Source: an uncultured Spartobacteria bacterium (GTDB taxonomy: Bacteria; Verrucomicrobiota; Verrucomicrobiia; Chthoniobacterales; Chthoniobacteraceae). From it: a stretch of DNA of 63,587 nucleotides. Under the pieces are notes generated by a model. That model saw only the letters and a program-made list of their open reading frames with translations. It did no database searches and had not been told where the DNA came from. The stretch's first letter is position 1. Each line of letters opens with the position of its first letter. Below are positions 16,774 through 25,017 of the stretch, piece by piece. The translations under genes and the position numbers were made by a program. The stretch covers positions 1-63,587 of the forward strand of contig CAIRYQ010000009.1 in NCBI GenBank assembly GCA_903882875.1. Direction: 5' to 3'.

Positions 16774-16986
16774 CTAGAGGAGGCTCGTGTCGTCGCGCTT
16801 TTCCAGCCGCATGGTCTGCTTCTTCACGACTTCGACGTTCTTGGTGATTTCAAAAAGCGCCTTCACGATTTCGCCTTTCGTCGCGTCATCGCCGAGGGCG
16901 TTGAGCAGCGGGTGCATCTTCATCACGGCGAGGGAGACGGTGTTGCAGTGGTCGCGGAGTTCTTTGCTGGCGGTGGCTCGGTCCAT
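16774..16986 (-). CDS. small helical protein, unrecognised
   Basis: This 70-residue protein begins MDRATASKELRDHCNTVSL and continues VMKMHPLLNALGDDATKGEIVKALF, ending in a charged helix (VEVVKKQTMRLEKRDD). It is clearly protein-like, mostly alpha-helical, with no signal or membrane segment. An alternative ATG three codons upstream (16995) is equally possible; longer frames run into the divergent CoaB-like gene. It immediately precedes the BPL-N gene on the same strand, so an operon is likely. I do not know the family. Confidence 0.55.
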   Translation of the reverse strand: MDRATASKELRDHCNTVSLAVMKMHPLLNALGDDATKGEIVKALFEITKNVEVVKKQTMRLEKRDDTSLL

Positions 16987-17061
16987 GCCGCGCATGGTGC
17001 GCGGTGCGGGCGTGTCGGCAAGCCTTGAGCGCGCGCGCGGTGCCGCGTAGGGTCGGGGGAA

Positions 17062-17703
17062 ATGCGAGTGATCATCACATGCGGGCCGAGCTATGAGCCG
17101 ATTGACGGCGTGCGGCGGCTCACGAATTTCTCCACCGGCGAACTCGGCCTGCTGCTCGCGGCGGAGCTTTCGCGTGCGGGGCATGACGCGGTGTGCCTGA
17201 AAGGCGAGGGCGCGGTTTCGCGCGTGGAGCCGGGTGCTGCGCAGGTGATTCCTTTTTCGACGAATGCGGATCTGCTCGCAAGGTTGCGCGAACTTGGCGG
17301 CGGCGCGGACGCGGTTTTCCACGCAGCGGCGCTGTGCGATTACGAAGTGCAGGCGGCGCGCGCTGCCGACGGCACGCCGCTTTCCGCAAAGAAAATCCCG
17401 ACGCTCGCCGGCGAACTGACTCTCACGCTCAGCCCCGCGCTGAAGCTGCTGCCCGCGCTGCACGGCATTTTTCCAGGCGCAAAAATCGTGGGATGGAAAT
17501 ATGAACTCGACGGGGATCGCGCCGCGGCCGAGGCGAAGGGGCGCACGCAGATTTTCGCGAACGGCACGGATGCGTGTGTCGTGAACGGCGCGGCGTGGGG
17601 CGCAGGTTTCGGTTTCATTCAGCCGGGGCGTGACACTGTCTTAATCGCGGACAAGCCTGCGCTGTGCGCGTTCCTGGTTCGGTGGCTCGGTACCCGGAAA
17701 TAA
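17062..17703 (+). CDS. phosphopantothenoylcysteine synthetase (CoaB)-like domain protein
   Basis: This is a 213-residue stand-alone protein beginning MRVIITCGPSYEPIDGVRRLTNFSTGELG, which matches the nucleotide-binding start of the CoaB half of CoaBC (usual form GPTREPIDPVRFISNRSSG). It also has ADAVFHAAALCDYEV and AKKIPT, the position of the conserved Lys-Ile-Lys region. The decarboxylase half (CoaC) is absent, and the protein is about the size of CoaB alone. It may make 4'-phosphopantothenoylcysteine for coenzyme A, or be a paralogue; the usual N-terminal partner should be sought elsewhere in the genome. Confidence 0.72.
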   Translation: MRVIITCGPSYEPIDGVRRLTNFSTGELGLLLAAELSRAGHDAVCLKGEGAVSRVEPGAAQVIPFSTNADLLARLRELGGGADAVFHAAALCDYEVQAARAADGTPLSAKKIPTLAGELTLTLSPALKLLPALHGIFPGAKIVGWKYELDGDRAAAEAKGRTQIFANGTDACVVNGAAWGAGFGFIQPGRDTVLIADKPALCAFLVRWLGTRK

Positions 17704-17740
17704 GCGCACAACTTTTGCGTGGCGGCGGGTTGTATCGGCG

Positions 17741-18796
17741 ATGAACCGTCAGAAATCACTGATTTGTGCGACCATTCTGGTCGCTGTCCTTGGCATCGCG
17801 TACTGGATCTGGTCGAACTGGGGACTGATCACGGTGGATGCGGACGGCAAGCCGCTGGCCGAGGTGATTCGCAGCATCGAAAAGCAGGGCCACATCGTGC
17901 TGAAGACGAACATGGACCCGGCAAAACCGGTGAAGATGCACATCCACAAGGTGCCGCTCACCGAGGCGCTTGCGACGCTCGCGGACGTGACGGATTCGAG
18001 GTGGCGGCTGGGGTATTTTTTCGGGCCGGACGCGGCAACGCTGAAGACGGCGTATGAATCCATCGCAGGCGGCAAGCGGCCCGAGGGTTGGAAGAATTTC
18101 GACGTTCCGATTTTTGGCGGCCCGAGAGAGACGGGCTCGCGTGGTGAGCCGATGGATCCGCGGCGCGATCTTTGGAATGTGCTGGAGCCGGCGGAGAAGA
18201 CGCTTCAGGCTTTCATGCAGGCTGCGGCGACCGGCGTGTCGGCATCGTTCACCTGCCCGGAGCAGTTCAATCCCGCGGTGGCGAAGACACCATCGAGCGG
18301 CGAGATCCGGAAGCTCGCGCCGCAGATCGCAAAGGCCGCGGGCGCGAAATGGGAGGAAGTTTTCCTGCTCATGGGCCGTCCTCCGTCCGCAGAGACTGCG
18401 GATACGAGGCGCGGGGATGATGGGGACGATTTTGGTTTCGGCGGCGGCGGGCCGCGCGGACGCGGTGGTTCCGGCACCCCCGGTGGGCGAGGGCCGGATT
18501 TCAAGCTCATGCGTGAACGTCAGCTCGCGGAGATTGCAAAACTTCCCGCGAGCGAGCAGCCCGCAGCGAAGGCGGAGATGGACGCGCGGGAGAAATTTTT
18601 CGCATCGCTCAGGGATCTGACGGATGAGGAGCGCCGCGCGAAGCTCGCCGAATACGCCAGCAACCCTGCGAATCAGGACAAGATGGCTGACCGGCAGATG
18701 AATGGCAATGAGCGCAAGACTCCCGAGCAGCGCCTCGCAAAATACCAGAGCTACGTGGCGAGGAAGCAGGCGGTTCTGAGTTCGAGGCAGCAATGA
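17741..18796 (+). CDS. membrane-anchored protein with secretin N-domain-like segment
   Basis: This 351-residue protein has one N-terminal transmembrane helix (ICATILVAVLGIAYWIW). Residues about 35-90 (PLAEVIRSIEKQGHIVLKTNM, then VPLTEALATLADVTDSRW) resemble the STN/secretin short domain found in secretins and FecR/TonB systems. A glycine/arginine-rich low-complexity stretch (about 225-250) separates it from a charged helical C-terminus rich in Lys and Glu. It overlaps the pseudopilin gene by ATGA (18793-18796), suggesting a shared role at a type II/IV-like apparatus. I cannot assign a precise function. Confidence 0.6.
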   Translation: MNRQKSLICATILVAVLGIAYWIWSNWGLITVDADGKPLAEVIRSIEKQGHIVLKTNMDPAKPVKMHIHKVPLTEALATLADVTDSRWRLGYFFGPDAATLKTAYESIAGGKRPEGWKNFDVPIFGGPRETGSRGEPMDPRRDLWNVLEPAEKTLQAFMQAAATGVSASFTCPEQFNPAVAKTPSSGEIRKLAPQIAKAAGAKWEEVFLLMGRPPSAETADTRRGDDGDDFGFGGGGPRGRGGSGTPGGRGPDFKLMRERQLAEIAKLPASEQPAAKAEMDAREKFFASLRDLTDEERRAKLAEYASNPANQDKMADRQMNGNERKTPEQRLAKYQSYVARKQAVLSSRQQ

Positions 18797-19392
18797 TGAG
18801 GCGAGGCGTTCTTTCTCCGGCGCACGGTTTCACGCTCATCGAACTGCTCTGCGTGATCTCGATCATCGCGATCCTCGCCGGCTTGTTGTTGTCCTCGATG
18901 GGAAGTTTCCACGAGAAGGGCGACGGTGTGAAATGCACGCAGAACCTCCGATCGATCGCCGCGGCGGTTCAGCTCTACGTCGGCTCGAACGACGGGCAGT
19001 TCCCGGAAATCCAGACCGACCCGAACAACCCGACTTATCCGCCGCCGTCCACTGCGGTGGGAATGCTGGCCACGCTCGCGCCGTTCGGATTGATTCAGGA
19101 TTCGGTGAAGTGTCCCGCCGACGTGCGGTATCCGCAGTTCAACTATTTCGTGAAATACGGAACGAGCTACGAGTGGGCGCCGTACGTGGACGATGAGTTG
19201 CAGGCTGCGCCGCAGCTCTTCACACGTCGGGGGCAGTTCACAATGCCGCTGTCGAAAATCGTCGTGTGCTTCGACGTGGAGCGGGTGCATGGGCTGAACG
19301 GCGCGTTCACGAGCAAAAAAAACTACCTGTATGCCGACGGCCACGTCCGCAATTATTGGGATACCGCGCCGCGCGGAAGGCCGAAAAATTAG
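18793..19392 (+). CDS. type II secretion/pilin-like protein with prepilin cleavage site
   Basis: This 199-residue protein has a class III signal: HGFTLIELLCVISIIAILAGLLLSSM, with cleavage after Gly and the +5 Glu present. Downstream are VKCTQNLRSIAAAVQLYVGSNDGQFPE and a C-terminal NYLYADGHVRNYW, the 'DG' tail of the large verrucomicrobial/planctomycete pseudopilin set. Such proteins are numerous in these phyla and often not linked to a complete secretion operon. The ATGA overlap with the STN-like membrane protein indicates co-expression. Confidence 0.85.
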   Translation: MMRRGVLSPAHGFTLIELLCVISIIAILAGLLLSSMGSFHEKGDGVKCTQNLRSIAAAVQLYVGSNDGQFPEIQTDPNNPTYPPPSTAVGMLATLAPFGLIQDSVKCPADVRYPQFNYFVKYGTSYEWAPYVDDELQAAPQLFTRRGQFTMPLSKIVVCFDVERVHGLNGAFTSKKNYLYADGHVRNYWDTAPRGRPKN

Positions 19393-19492
19393 TGGCTGGA
19401 AATCGCGCGCAGGACACGCGAAAGTGAATTGTTCCGCGGCATCCCTCCCAGACTAACAAGCCTCCGGGTGCCGGGTAAAATCACACCACACC

Positions 19493-20998
19493 ATGGACAT
19501 TTTCATCATCCGCGAAGGCCGTCAGACCGGCCCGTTCAGCGAAGACGCCGTGAAGGCATTTCTCACCGAAGGCACCGCGCGCCCGGCCGACATGGGCTGG
19601 GCCAAGGGCATGGCTGAATGGCGACCGTTGAGCGAAGTCCTCAAGCCCTCACCCGAACGGATGAATGGCGCTGCGGGTGCTGTGGCGAACGGGAGCGCCG
19701 CGAGGCCGCCGAGCCCTTCTGAAGCCGCGCAGGAAACTCCCGCCACCGCGAAGCAGAAGGCATTTCTGAAATACCTCGGCGCGGAATTCGGAGAGAACCT
19801 CACCAAACAGCGGGCCGCGCTCGCCGTGAGCGACGCGCTCGAAACGCCGAAGCTCCAGCCGCGCATCCGCAAATGGCACGACGACAAGCTGCGCCTTCAC
19901 GAGGACATTTTTCAGGACGAGATTGACTACCGCCGCGCGAACCGCACGAACCGCTACCTCGAACGCATCCAGACCGAAGGTGCCAACGTTCTCAAGGACG
20001 TGACGAAGGCGCATGTGCAGGTGCTCGTGGAGTCGCTCGATAAGAAAAAGCCGGGCTGGGAATCCGACCCCGAAGCCGCGCTGTGGGATCACCTCCTGCC
20101 CGCCATCGGCGGTCACTTTCCCCAGCTCGTGCTGCCCGCGCACAAGCACCTGATGAAGTCCGCCGCCGGATCGCGGATCGCAAAAGCGGCGACGCGCGGA
20201 CTCTCCGCAGCCGCGGCAGTCGTCATGCCGCGTCCGCAGACGGGCACGCTCGGCGCCATGCTCCGCGGCGTGATCCTCGGCGTGATCGCGCTCGGCGGAA
20301 TTCTCCTCGGCCACCACTATTGGCAGAAATCCCGCGGCGATAGCACGTCGGTGACTCCTGCTCCGCCGGAGAAAAGAGAGACCCCTCCCGCATCGGTCGC
20401 TTCAAATGATCAGCCGCCAAAAGATCCCGCACCGAAAGTTCCTGCGCTGGAGCCACCGGGAAAATTGATCGTCGAAAACAAGCTGCCCGAACTGCCGCCC
20501 GACAAGCCCGCCGCCGATCCAGCCCCCGTTTCTCCTGCGGCACCCGTTCCGAACGATCCTCCTGCTCCGGTGCCGGCAATGAGCACCGAGAAGCCCGCCG
20601 TTCCCGCGGCTCCCGAGGAAAAGCCCGCAGTGCCGCCACCCGCCGCACCGACAATGACTCCCGAGGCCCCCGCGTCTCCCGCCCCCGCTGCGGTCACGCC
20701 TCCGCCCGTCTCCGTGCCGCGCACCGCTGTGACGCTCAGTCAAAACATCGGAGTCATGCTGCAAAATGGGCAGGTCACACTTCCCGCGGGCACCGCGCTC
20801 CGCTACCTCGCCACCGAGGGGGCAAATGTCCGCGTTTCGTGGAACAACAACATTTTCTTCGTCCCCGCCGCCGCCACGAATGTGAATGAACCCGTCGTCG
20901 CGCCAGCGGATCCCGGCATGGCACCCGCAGCGCCCGGCACCCAGCCGCCCGCAGCCCCGGGAATTGCGAAGCCGAAGAAGCCGGCAGACGATCTTTAG
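19493..20998 (+). CDS. GYF_2 domain membrane protein with proline-rich tail
   Basis: This 501-residue protein opens with a GYF_2 (DUF4339) domain: FIIREGRQTGPFSEDAVKAFL, then ADMGWAKGMAEWRPLSEVL, with the typical Gly-Pro-Phe and Trp residues. A charged helical region (about 85-220) follows, then one transmembrane helix (MLRGVILGVIALGGILLGHHYW, about 257-278). After it is a roughly 150-residue Pro/Ala/Glu-rich, probably disordered and exported segment, and a C-terminal SH3-like stretch (VTLSQNIGVMLQNGQVTLPAGTAL). The role is unknown; GYF domains usually bind proline-rich peptides. Confidence 0.72.
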   Translation: MDIFIIREGRQTGPFSEDAVKAFLTEGTARPADMGWAKGMAEWRPLSEVLKPSPERMNGAAGAVANGSAARPPSPSEAAQETPATAKQKAFLKYLGAEFGENLTKQRAALAVSDALETPKLQPRIRKWHDDKLRLHEDIFQDEIDYRRANRTNRYLERIQTEGANVLKDVTKAHVQVLVESLDKKKPGWESDPEAALWDHLLPAIGGHFPQLVLPAHKHLMKSAAGSRIAKAATRGLSAAAAVVMPRPQTGTLGAMLRGVILGVIALGGILLGHHYWQKSRGDSTSVTPAPPEKRETPPASVASNDQPPKDPAPKVPALEPPGKLIVENKLPELPPDKPAADPAPVSPAAPVPNDPPAPVPAMSTEKPAVPAAPEEKPAVPPPAAPTMTPEAPASPAPAAVTPPPVSVPRTAVTLSQNIGVMLQNGQVTLPAGTALRYLATEGANVRVSWNNNIFFVPAAATNVNEPVVAPADPGMAPAAPGTQPPAAPGIAKPKKPADDL

Positions 20999-21123
20999 CG
21001 ATCACGCGTCCGGCGCTTCGAGTGCGGTGTGCGGCACGCCGGGATCGTGGCGCATAGGTTGGATGTTCCTACCAACTTCCACTTGCGGCATGTGCGCACC
21101 CCGCGCATAAGTCTCGCCTTTTT

Positions 21124-22437
21124 ATGGAACTCTGCATCATCGGTTCGGGTTACGTCGGCCTCGTCTCAGGCGCCTGCTTCGCCGAAGTCGGCCACCACGT
21201 CATCTGCGTGGACAACGATCAGCGCAAGGTGGACATGCTCCAGGCGGGCAAGATCCCGATCTACGAACCCGGACTTGAGGAACTCGTGCATCGCAACGTC
21301 GGCGCGAAGCGGCTCCGCTTCACCACCTCCACGCAGGAGGGCGTGGACAACAGCCAGGTCGTCTTCATCGCAGTGCCCACGCCGCCGCAGTCGGATGGCT
21401 CGGTGGATCTCACTTTCATCGAAAAGGTCGCCCGCGAAGTTTCCTCCGCGCTGAAGCCGGGGCAATATCGCGTCGTCGTGGACAAGAGCACCGTGCCCGT
21501 GAAGACCGGCGAGCGTGTCGCCGCGACGATCCGACGCTACAATCCCGCCGCCGAGTTCGACGTCGTCTCGAACCCCGAATTCCTCCGCGAAGGCTGCGCC
21601 GTGCCCGACCTCATGAAGCCCGACCGCATCGTCATCGGCGCATCGAGTGACCGCGCCGCCGACCTCATGCGCCGGGTGTATGATCCTTTCAAGGCACCCG
21701 TGCTCGTGACCGACCTGAACAGCGCCGAGCTGATCAAGCACGCCGCGAACTCATTCCTTTCGCTCAAAATCAGCTACGTGAACGCCCTCTCCGCCATCTG
21801 CGAGGCCGCGGGCGCGGATGTCGAACTCGTCGCCGACGGCATCGGCATGGACAAGCGCATCGGCCGCCAGTTCTTGAATGCCGGCCTCGGCTACGGCGGC
21901 TCCTGTTTCCCGAAGGACGTAAAGGCCTTCATCGCCATCGCCGACGAACTCGGCGTCCCGTTCACCCTGCTCAAGGAAGTCGAGCGCATCAACGCCGCGC
22001 AGATGGAGCGCTTCCTCAAGAAACTCCGCGACGCCCTCTGGGTGCTGAAGGAAAAGCACATCGCCGTGTGGGGCCTCACCTTCAAGCCCGACACCGACGA
22101 CGTCCGCAACTCCCTCGCCATTGACCTCGTGAACCGCCTCGTCGCCGAGGGCGCGCACGTCACCGCCTACGACCCGAAGGGCATGGAAAAGGCCGTCGAG
22201 TGGAAGCTCATTCCCGCCAGCGTGAAGCTCGCGAAGACCCCGCTCGAAGCCGCCACCGGAGCCGAGGCCCTCGTCCTCGCCACCGAGTGGAAGGAATTCG
22301 CCAACGAGGATCTCTCCGCCGTGAAAGCCGCCATGCACACCTCGCTCGTCTTCGACGGCCGCAATCTCTTCGACCCCGCGACGATGAAGCAGCTCGGCTT
22401 CCTCTACCACGGCATCGGCCGGCAGCCGGTGAAATAG
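21124..22437 (+). CDS. ugd: UDP-glucose 6-dehydrogenase
   Basis: This is a 437-residue NAD-dependent enzyme that makes UDP-glucuronate from UDP-glucose for exopolysaccharide and cell-envelope sugars. N-terminal Rossmann motif CIIGSGYVGLVSGACFAEVGH, substrate region KSTVPVKTG, NPEFLREGCAVPD, and the catalytic cysteine in GYGGSCFPKDVKAF (about 257-270) are all present, as is the C-terminal FKPDTDDVRNS. The length is normal. It stands alone, with no polysaccharide cluster beside it. GDP-mannose dehydrogenase is a less likely alternative given its closeness to Ugd-type motifs. Confidence 0.92.
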   Translation: MELCIIGSGYVGLVSGACFAEVGHHVICVDNDQRKVDMLQAGKIPIYEPGLEELVHRNVGAKRLRFTTSTQEGVDNSQVVFIAVPTPPQSDGSVDLTFIEKVAREVSSALKPGQYRVVVDKSTVPVKTGERVAATIRRYNPAAEFDVVSNPEFLREGCAVPDLMKPDRIVIGASSDRAADLMRRVYDPFKAPVLVTDLNSAELIKHAANSFLSLKISYVNALSAICEAAGADVELVADGIGMDKRIGRQFLNAGLGYGGSCFPKDVKAFIAIADELGVPFTLLKEVERINAAQMERFLKKLRDALWVLKEKHIAVWGLTFKPDTDDVRNSLAIDLVNRLVAEGAHVTAYDPKGMEKAVEWKLIPASVKLAKTPLEAATGAEALVLATEWKEFANEDLSAVKAAMHTSLVFDGRNLFDPATMKQLGFLYHGIGRQPVK

Positions 22438-22549
22438 TGATCAAAGGTGCCCGAGCAACGTCATGCCCTGCATGGCTGCTGCTTCTGAAGACATCTCGCG
22501 GGAGGTGATTGTCTGAGTGACATACTTTGCCCAAGAGAAAAGCCTGTTG

Positions 22550-23143
22550 TCATTTGTGGTATCCTTTGGCACCGGTTATTGGATTGATGTTTCCAGTGTG
22601 AGACCAGTTGTTATAGGTTGTCGTGTCAGCTTTTGTACGCAAATACGGTGAGAGGTATGTACCGTTGGAACGAAGGTAGCCAGAAACTCTTGTAGTCGAG
22701 GAGCCGTAATTACCGCCTAAATTCAGCATTGGGTAATTGTGCGGCATGGAATAGATGGTTGGCACGAAATAATCTTTCCGCATAGGGTAAGACTCTAGGA
22801 TCGGAGGCGAACTAAAAGTAGTCTCCTGAATAAATGCCAACTGCGCGTTGTGTAACTCGTCGTGGTATCGTGTCGCTTCCCTGTTGAATGCGTCTACGGC
22901 AGCCACGTCAGCAAGATTGAGGGCGGCGCGGTGAGAGGTGAGGAGTTGATATGAGTCACGAAGTTGGACGAAACGCTGCTCAGTAGAAGGCTGTGGGATT
23001 TTGGCAGGTACGGAGACGCTCGAAGTCTGACTAGCAGGCGGCAGCACCTTGGGAGCAGGTTTCGGTTGGTCATTTCTAATGGCGGACGCAAAGGCCAGAC
23101 CAATGCAAGCGACGACTTGGAGAAGTTTTTGGCCTGCGGTCAT
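22550..23143 (-). CDS. secreted protein with C-terminal NNWSxxGNxNPxTG motif
   Basis: This is a 197-residue exported protein with signal MTAGQKLLQVVACIGLAFASA. A Pro/Ser-rich linker and a helical segment (QLRDSYQLLTSHRAALNLAD) are followed by a C-terminal module: VSGYLRSNGTYLSPYLRTKA, then TYNNWSHTGNINPITGAKG. I recall this 'GYxRxNGTYVxPxxRTxxD...NNxSxxGNxNPxTG' module in many small bacterial secreted proteins of unknown role. GC is near 50%, below the neighbouring ugd gene, so acquisition is likely. Confidence 0.65.
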   Translation of the reverse strand: MTAGQKLLQVVACIGLAFASAIRNDQPKPAPKVLPPASQTSSVSVPAKIPQPSTEQRFVQLRDSYQLLTSHRAALNLADVAAVDAFNREATRYHDELHNAQLAFIQETTFSSPPILESYPMRKDYFVPTIYSMPHNYPMLNLGGNYGSSTTRVSGYLRSNGTYLSPYLRTKADTTTYNNWSHTGNINPITGAKGYHK

Positions 23144-23227
23144 ATTCTTCGATTCGGAATGTGCTTAGCAACGCCAACCTCAACATTAGGCGTTGTGTGC
23201 ATAAGCACCTGGTTGTATTCGTGATGC

Positions 23228-23791
23228 TTACTCATCGTCATCTTCCGTCGGTAAATCGTTGGTAAGCGAACGCAAGGACATCTGGCCCGTGAATACGAGG
23301 CTCATGTATGAGGTTAGAAGACGTTCGTCGTAATTTACGCGATCAGTTAAATGCGTGCGGGCTAATATTGGCATGAGAGCCGCAAAGTGTTCCTTCATGC
23401 TCTGCGTCTTAATTGTATTTGGACGCTGCCAGAGTCGGAAGATGCCCAGCTTCGGGCCATTTTTTCGGATGCAGGCGGCGATACGCTCCTCGTCAGACAT
23501 TTCTCCGCCTGGCATAGTCGTGAGAGGAATGCGCGAAACGTACAAGGAAGCCAGTGACTCCTTCGGACCAGACACGCACAGCTGTTGATACTCAAAAAAG
23601 TCTGAAAAATCCTTTAGGAGCCATTTGCTGCGTTTGCTTTTGAAGCGGGTTAATCCGATCAGTCGTGCAAGGTGCTTCCTTTTAATGCACACCCCATCTA
23701 ACTTCAGAATCCAGCATTGAAGCGCCGCAAAAAGCGCAACTGCTCTGTGCTGTCTGCGAGCACCTTCTTCGATTTCGATTTGTTTACTCAT
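23228..23791 (-). CDS. hypothetical protein, unrecognised, lower GC
   Basis: This 187-residue protein, read from ATG 23791 (MSKQIEIEEGARRQHRAVALF), is basic in its first half (RLIGLTRFKSKRSKWLLKDF) and ends in an acidic tail (DLPTEDDDE). It has no signal peptide, membrane helix or motif I can name. Codon use is less GC-biased than flanking genes, as in the gene at 22550. An upstream extension to 23983 runs into hairpin repeats and is rejected. It sits at the left end of the repeat-rich island. Confidence 0.5.
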   Translation of the reverse strand: MSKQIEIEEGARRQHRAVALFAALQCWILKLDGVCIKRKHLARLIGLTRFKSKRSKWLLKDFSDFFEYQQLCVSGPKESLASLYVSRIPLTTMPGGEMSDEERIAACIRKNGPKLGIFRLWQRPNTIKTQSMKEHFAALMPILARTHLTDRVNYDERLLTSYMSLVFTGQMSLRSLTNDLPTEDDDE

Positions 23792-23915
23792 TGGTATTTT
23801 TGCGAAAGCGGAAACCGCCTCTGGGCGATACCCGTCGAGCAAATCCCACGCCTGACCCCGTCCATGCATGTTCCTTTGCTCCAACCCGCGACGCCCGAGG
23901 CGTTGATGGGATGGT

Positions 23916-24288
23916 GGAACGCGCGCTCCGCGCGCGTTTCCGAAGCGCGAGGGTGCAGCCGGATGCAGAAAGTGTTTCGGCACTCATGAAGGGCCGAAGG
24001 CCCGCTTCCATACCAGCCTGGGGCGACGCCCCAGGAATCAGGCAATGACGAACGGGAGGGCTGAAAGCCCGATCCATTGGCGGATCGGTGGTGCGGAATG
24101 GGGCGGGCTTTCAGCCCTTTTGCGCACCTTGTCCGCGGTTCCTTGGGCGGTGCCCAAGGCTGGTATGGAGCGCGCCTTTGGCGCTCACGCATCATCAGAG
24201 GTTCGGTCCACTCTCCCAGAAGCGTGTGCGGAGCGCCCGCTCCGCCGAATCCCGCCCGCCGGCGGTCATGCGCCCCGGATGGGGGCGC
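23916..24288. repeat. hairpin-rich repeat element with large palindrome
   Basis: At least nine short perfect or near-perfect hairpins follow one another: 23916-23942, 23988-24008, 24017-24035 (CCTGGGGCGACGCCCCAGG), 24058-24070 (GGGCTGAAAGCCC), 24071-24086, 24105-24117, 24141-24159, 24168-24186, 24228-24245 and 24270-24288. The middle is itself a long imperfect palindrome: CCATACCAGCC (24008-24018) faces GGCTGGTATGG (24159-24169), and GGGCTGAAAGCCC faces GGGCTTTCAGCCC, centred near 24088. I recall similar text ('gggctgaaagccc', 'gggcgacgcccc') in other Verrucomicrobia and Planctomycetes intergenic regions. No protein is convincing here. Confidence 0.75.
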
Positions 24289-24310
24289 GTGCTTTGGCGG
24301 TTTCACGGAA

Positions 24311-24445
24311 TCCATTGAATCCTGCCAAACTTGATCCTCCTGTCCAAGAACCGCCCCGCCGCCCGGAGACAGGATTGCACTCCGGCACCAGACTCCGGGG
24401 ATTTTGAGGACAGGATTGGCAGGATTTTCAGGATTCACGGGATTA
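24311..24445. repeat. CAGGATT-type repeat in inverted pair
   Basis: A run of 9-10-base steps ACAGGATT-GGCAGGATT-TTCAGGATT-CACGGGATT (24410-24445) is mirrored by an opposite-strand copy at 24313-24344 (GAATCCTGCC, then GATCCTCCTGTCC). About 65 bases separate them. Such 'aggatt' runs occur between genes in many unrelated bacteria; function unknown to me. They can fold as a long stem. Confidence 0.6.
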
Positions 24446-24464
24446 CGCGCTGCGTGAGCGGGAG

Positions 24465-24556
24465 TGGCCTCCGTTTGGAAATGGGTGGCCTCCGCATGGA
24501 AAATGGTCGTTTTTGTGGCGAAAACACCGATTTTCGCTGAAACCCTCCCTTTTTGT
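24465..24556. repeat. two 21-bp units plus boundary element of array 2
   Basis: Two 21-base units (TGGCCTCCG...GGAAATGGG at 24465-24485 and TGGCCTCCG...GGAAAATGG at 24486-24506) lead into a boundary segment, CGTTTTTGTGGCGAAAAC, then TTTTCGCTGAAACCCTC (24508-24546). The same order, G-rich 21-mers then this kind of boundary, is found at 12076-12166. Confidence 0.6.
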
Positions 24557-24955
24557 GCGGCATCTTTAATTAAAAACGTCGCATCCCTAATTAAGTCTGT
24601 CGCATCTTCAGTTAAGTGTGTGACGTTTTTAGTTAAATCCGTCGCATCTCTAATTGAAAACGTGGCATCCCTAATTAAAGACGTGACGTCTTCAACCAGG
24701 TCTGTCGCATCTTTAATTAGGTCCGTGACGAAGTGGGTTAAGTCCGTGACGTTTTTAATCAAGTCTGTCGCATCCTTGGTTAAGGATGGGGCATCTCTCA
24801 TTAAATCCGTGACGCCCTTGATTAAATCCACCGCATCGTCAACCAAGTCCGTGGCGTCTTTGGTTGGGGCCGTCGCATCGTTCATGAAATCTGCGACGGA
24901 ATGGGCTAAATCCCTCGCGGAGCGTATGAAGTCCGCCACGCAAGCGGTGAGGGGC
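24557..24955. repeat. 21-bp tandem repeat array 2 (about 19 units)
   Basis: There are nineteen contiguous 21-base units that typically read GTCGCATC-YTTAATTAAG-TCC. They are more AT-rich and more diverged than array 1, with identity falling toward the right end. The period keeps frames open on both strands: on the plus strand the heptad is like SLIKSVA, on the minus strand like DLIKDAT. The minus-strand reading starts with an ATG at 24960 and would give a roughly 135-residue heptad-repeat, coiled-coil-like peptide, so translation cannot be fully excluded. I favour a DNA repeat. Confidence 0.8.
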
Positions 24956-25017
24956 ATCATGGAAAGGGGGATGTCTGCGCCAGACTGGCCCGCCTCCGGA
25001 GCGGAGAGGGGGCTTCT

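Noticed and set aside
23916-24955. CRISPR array
   Set aside because: Units are contiguous without unique spacers and no cas genes are present.
23788-24960. Minus-strand open frame covering array 2 and the hairpin cluster
   Set aside because: It runs through palindromic repeats and into the gene at 23228; only the heptad part could conceivably be translated, so it is kept as a note.
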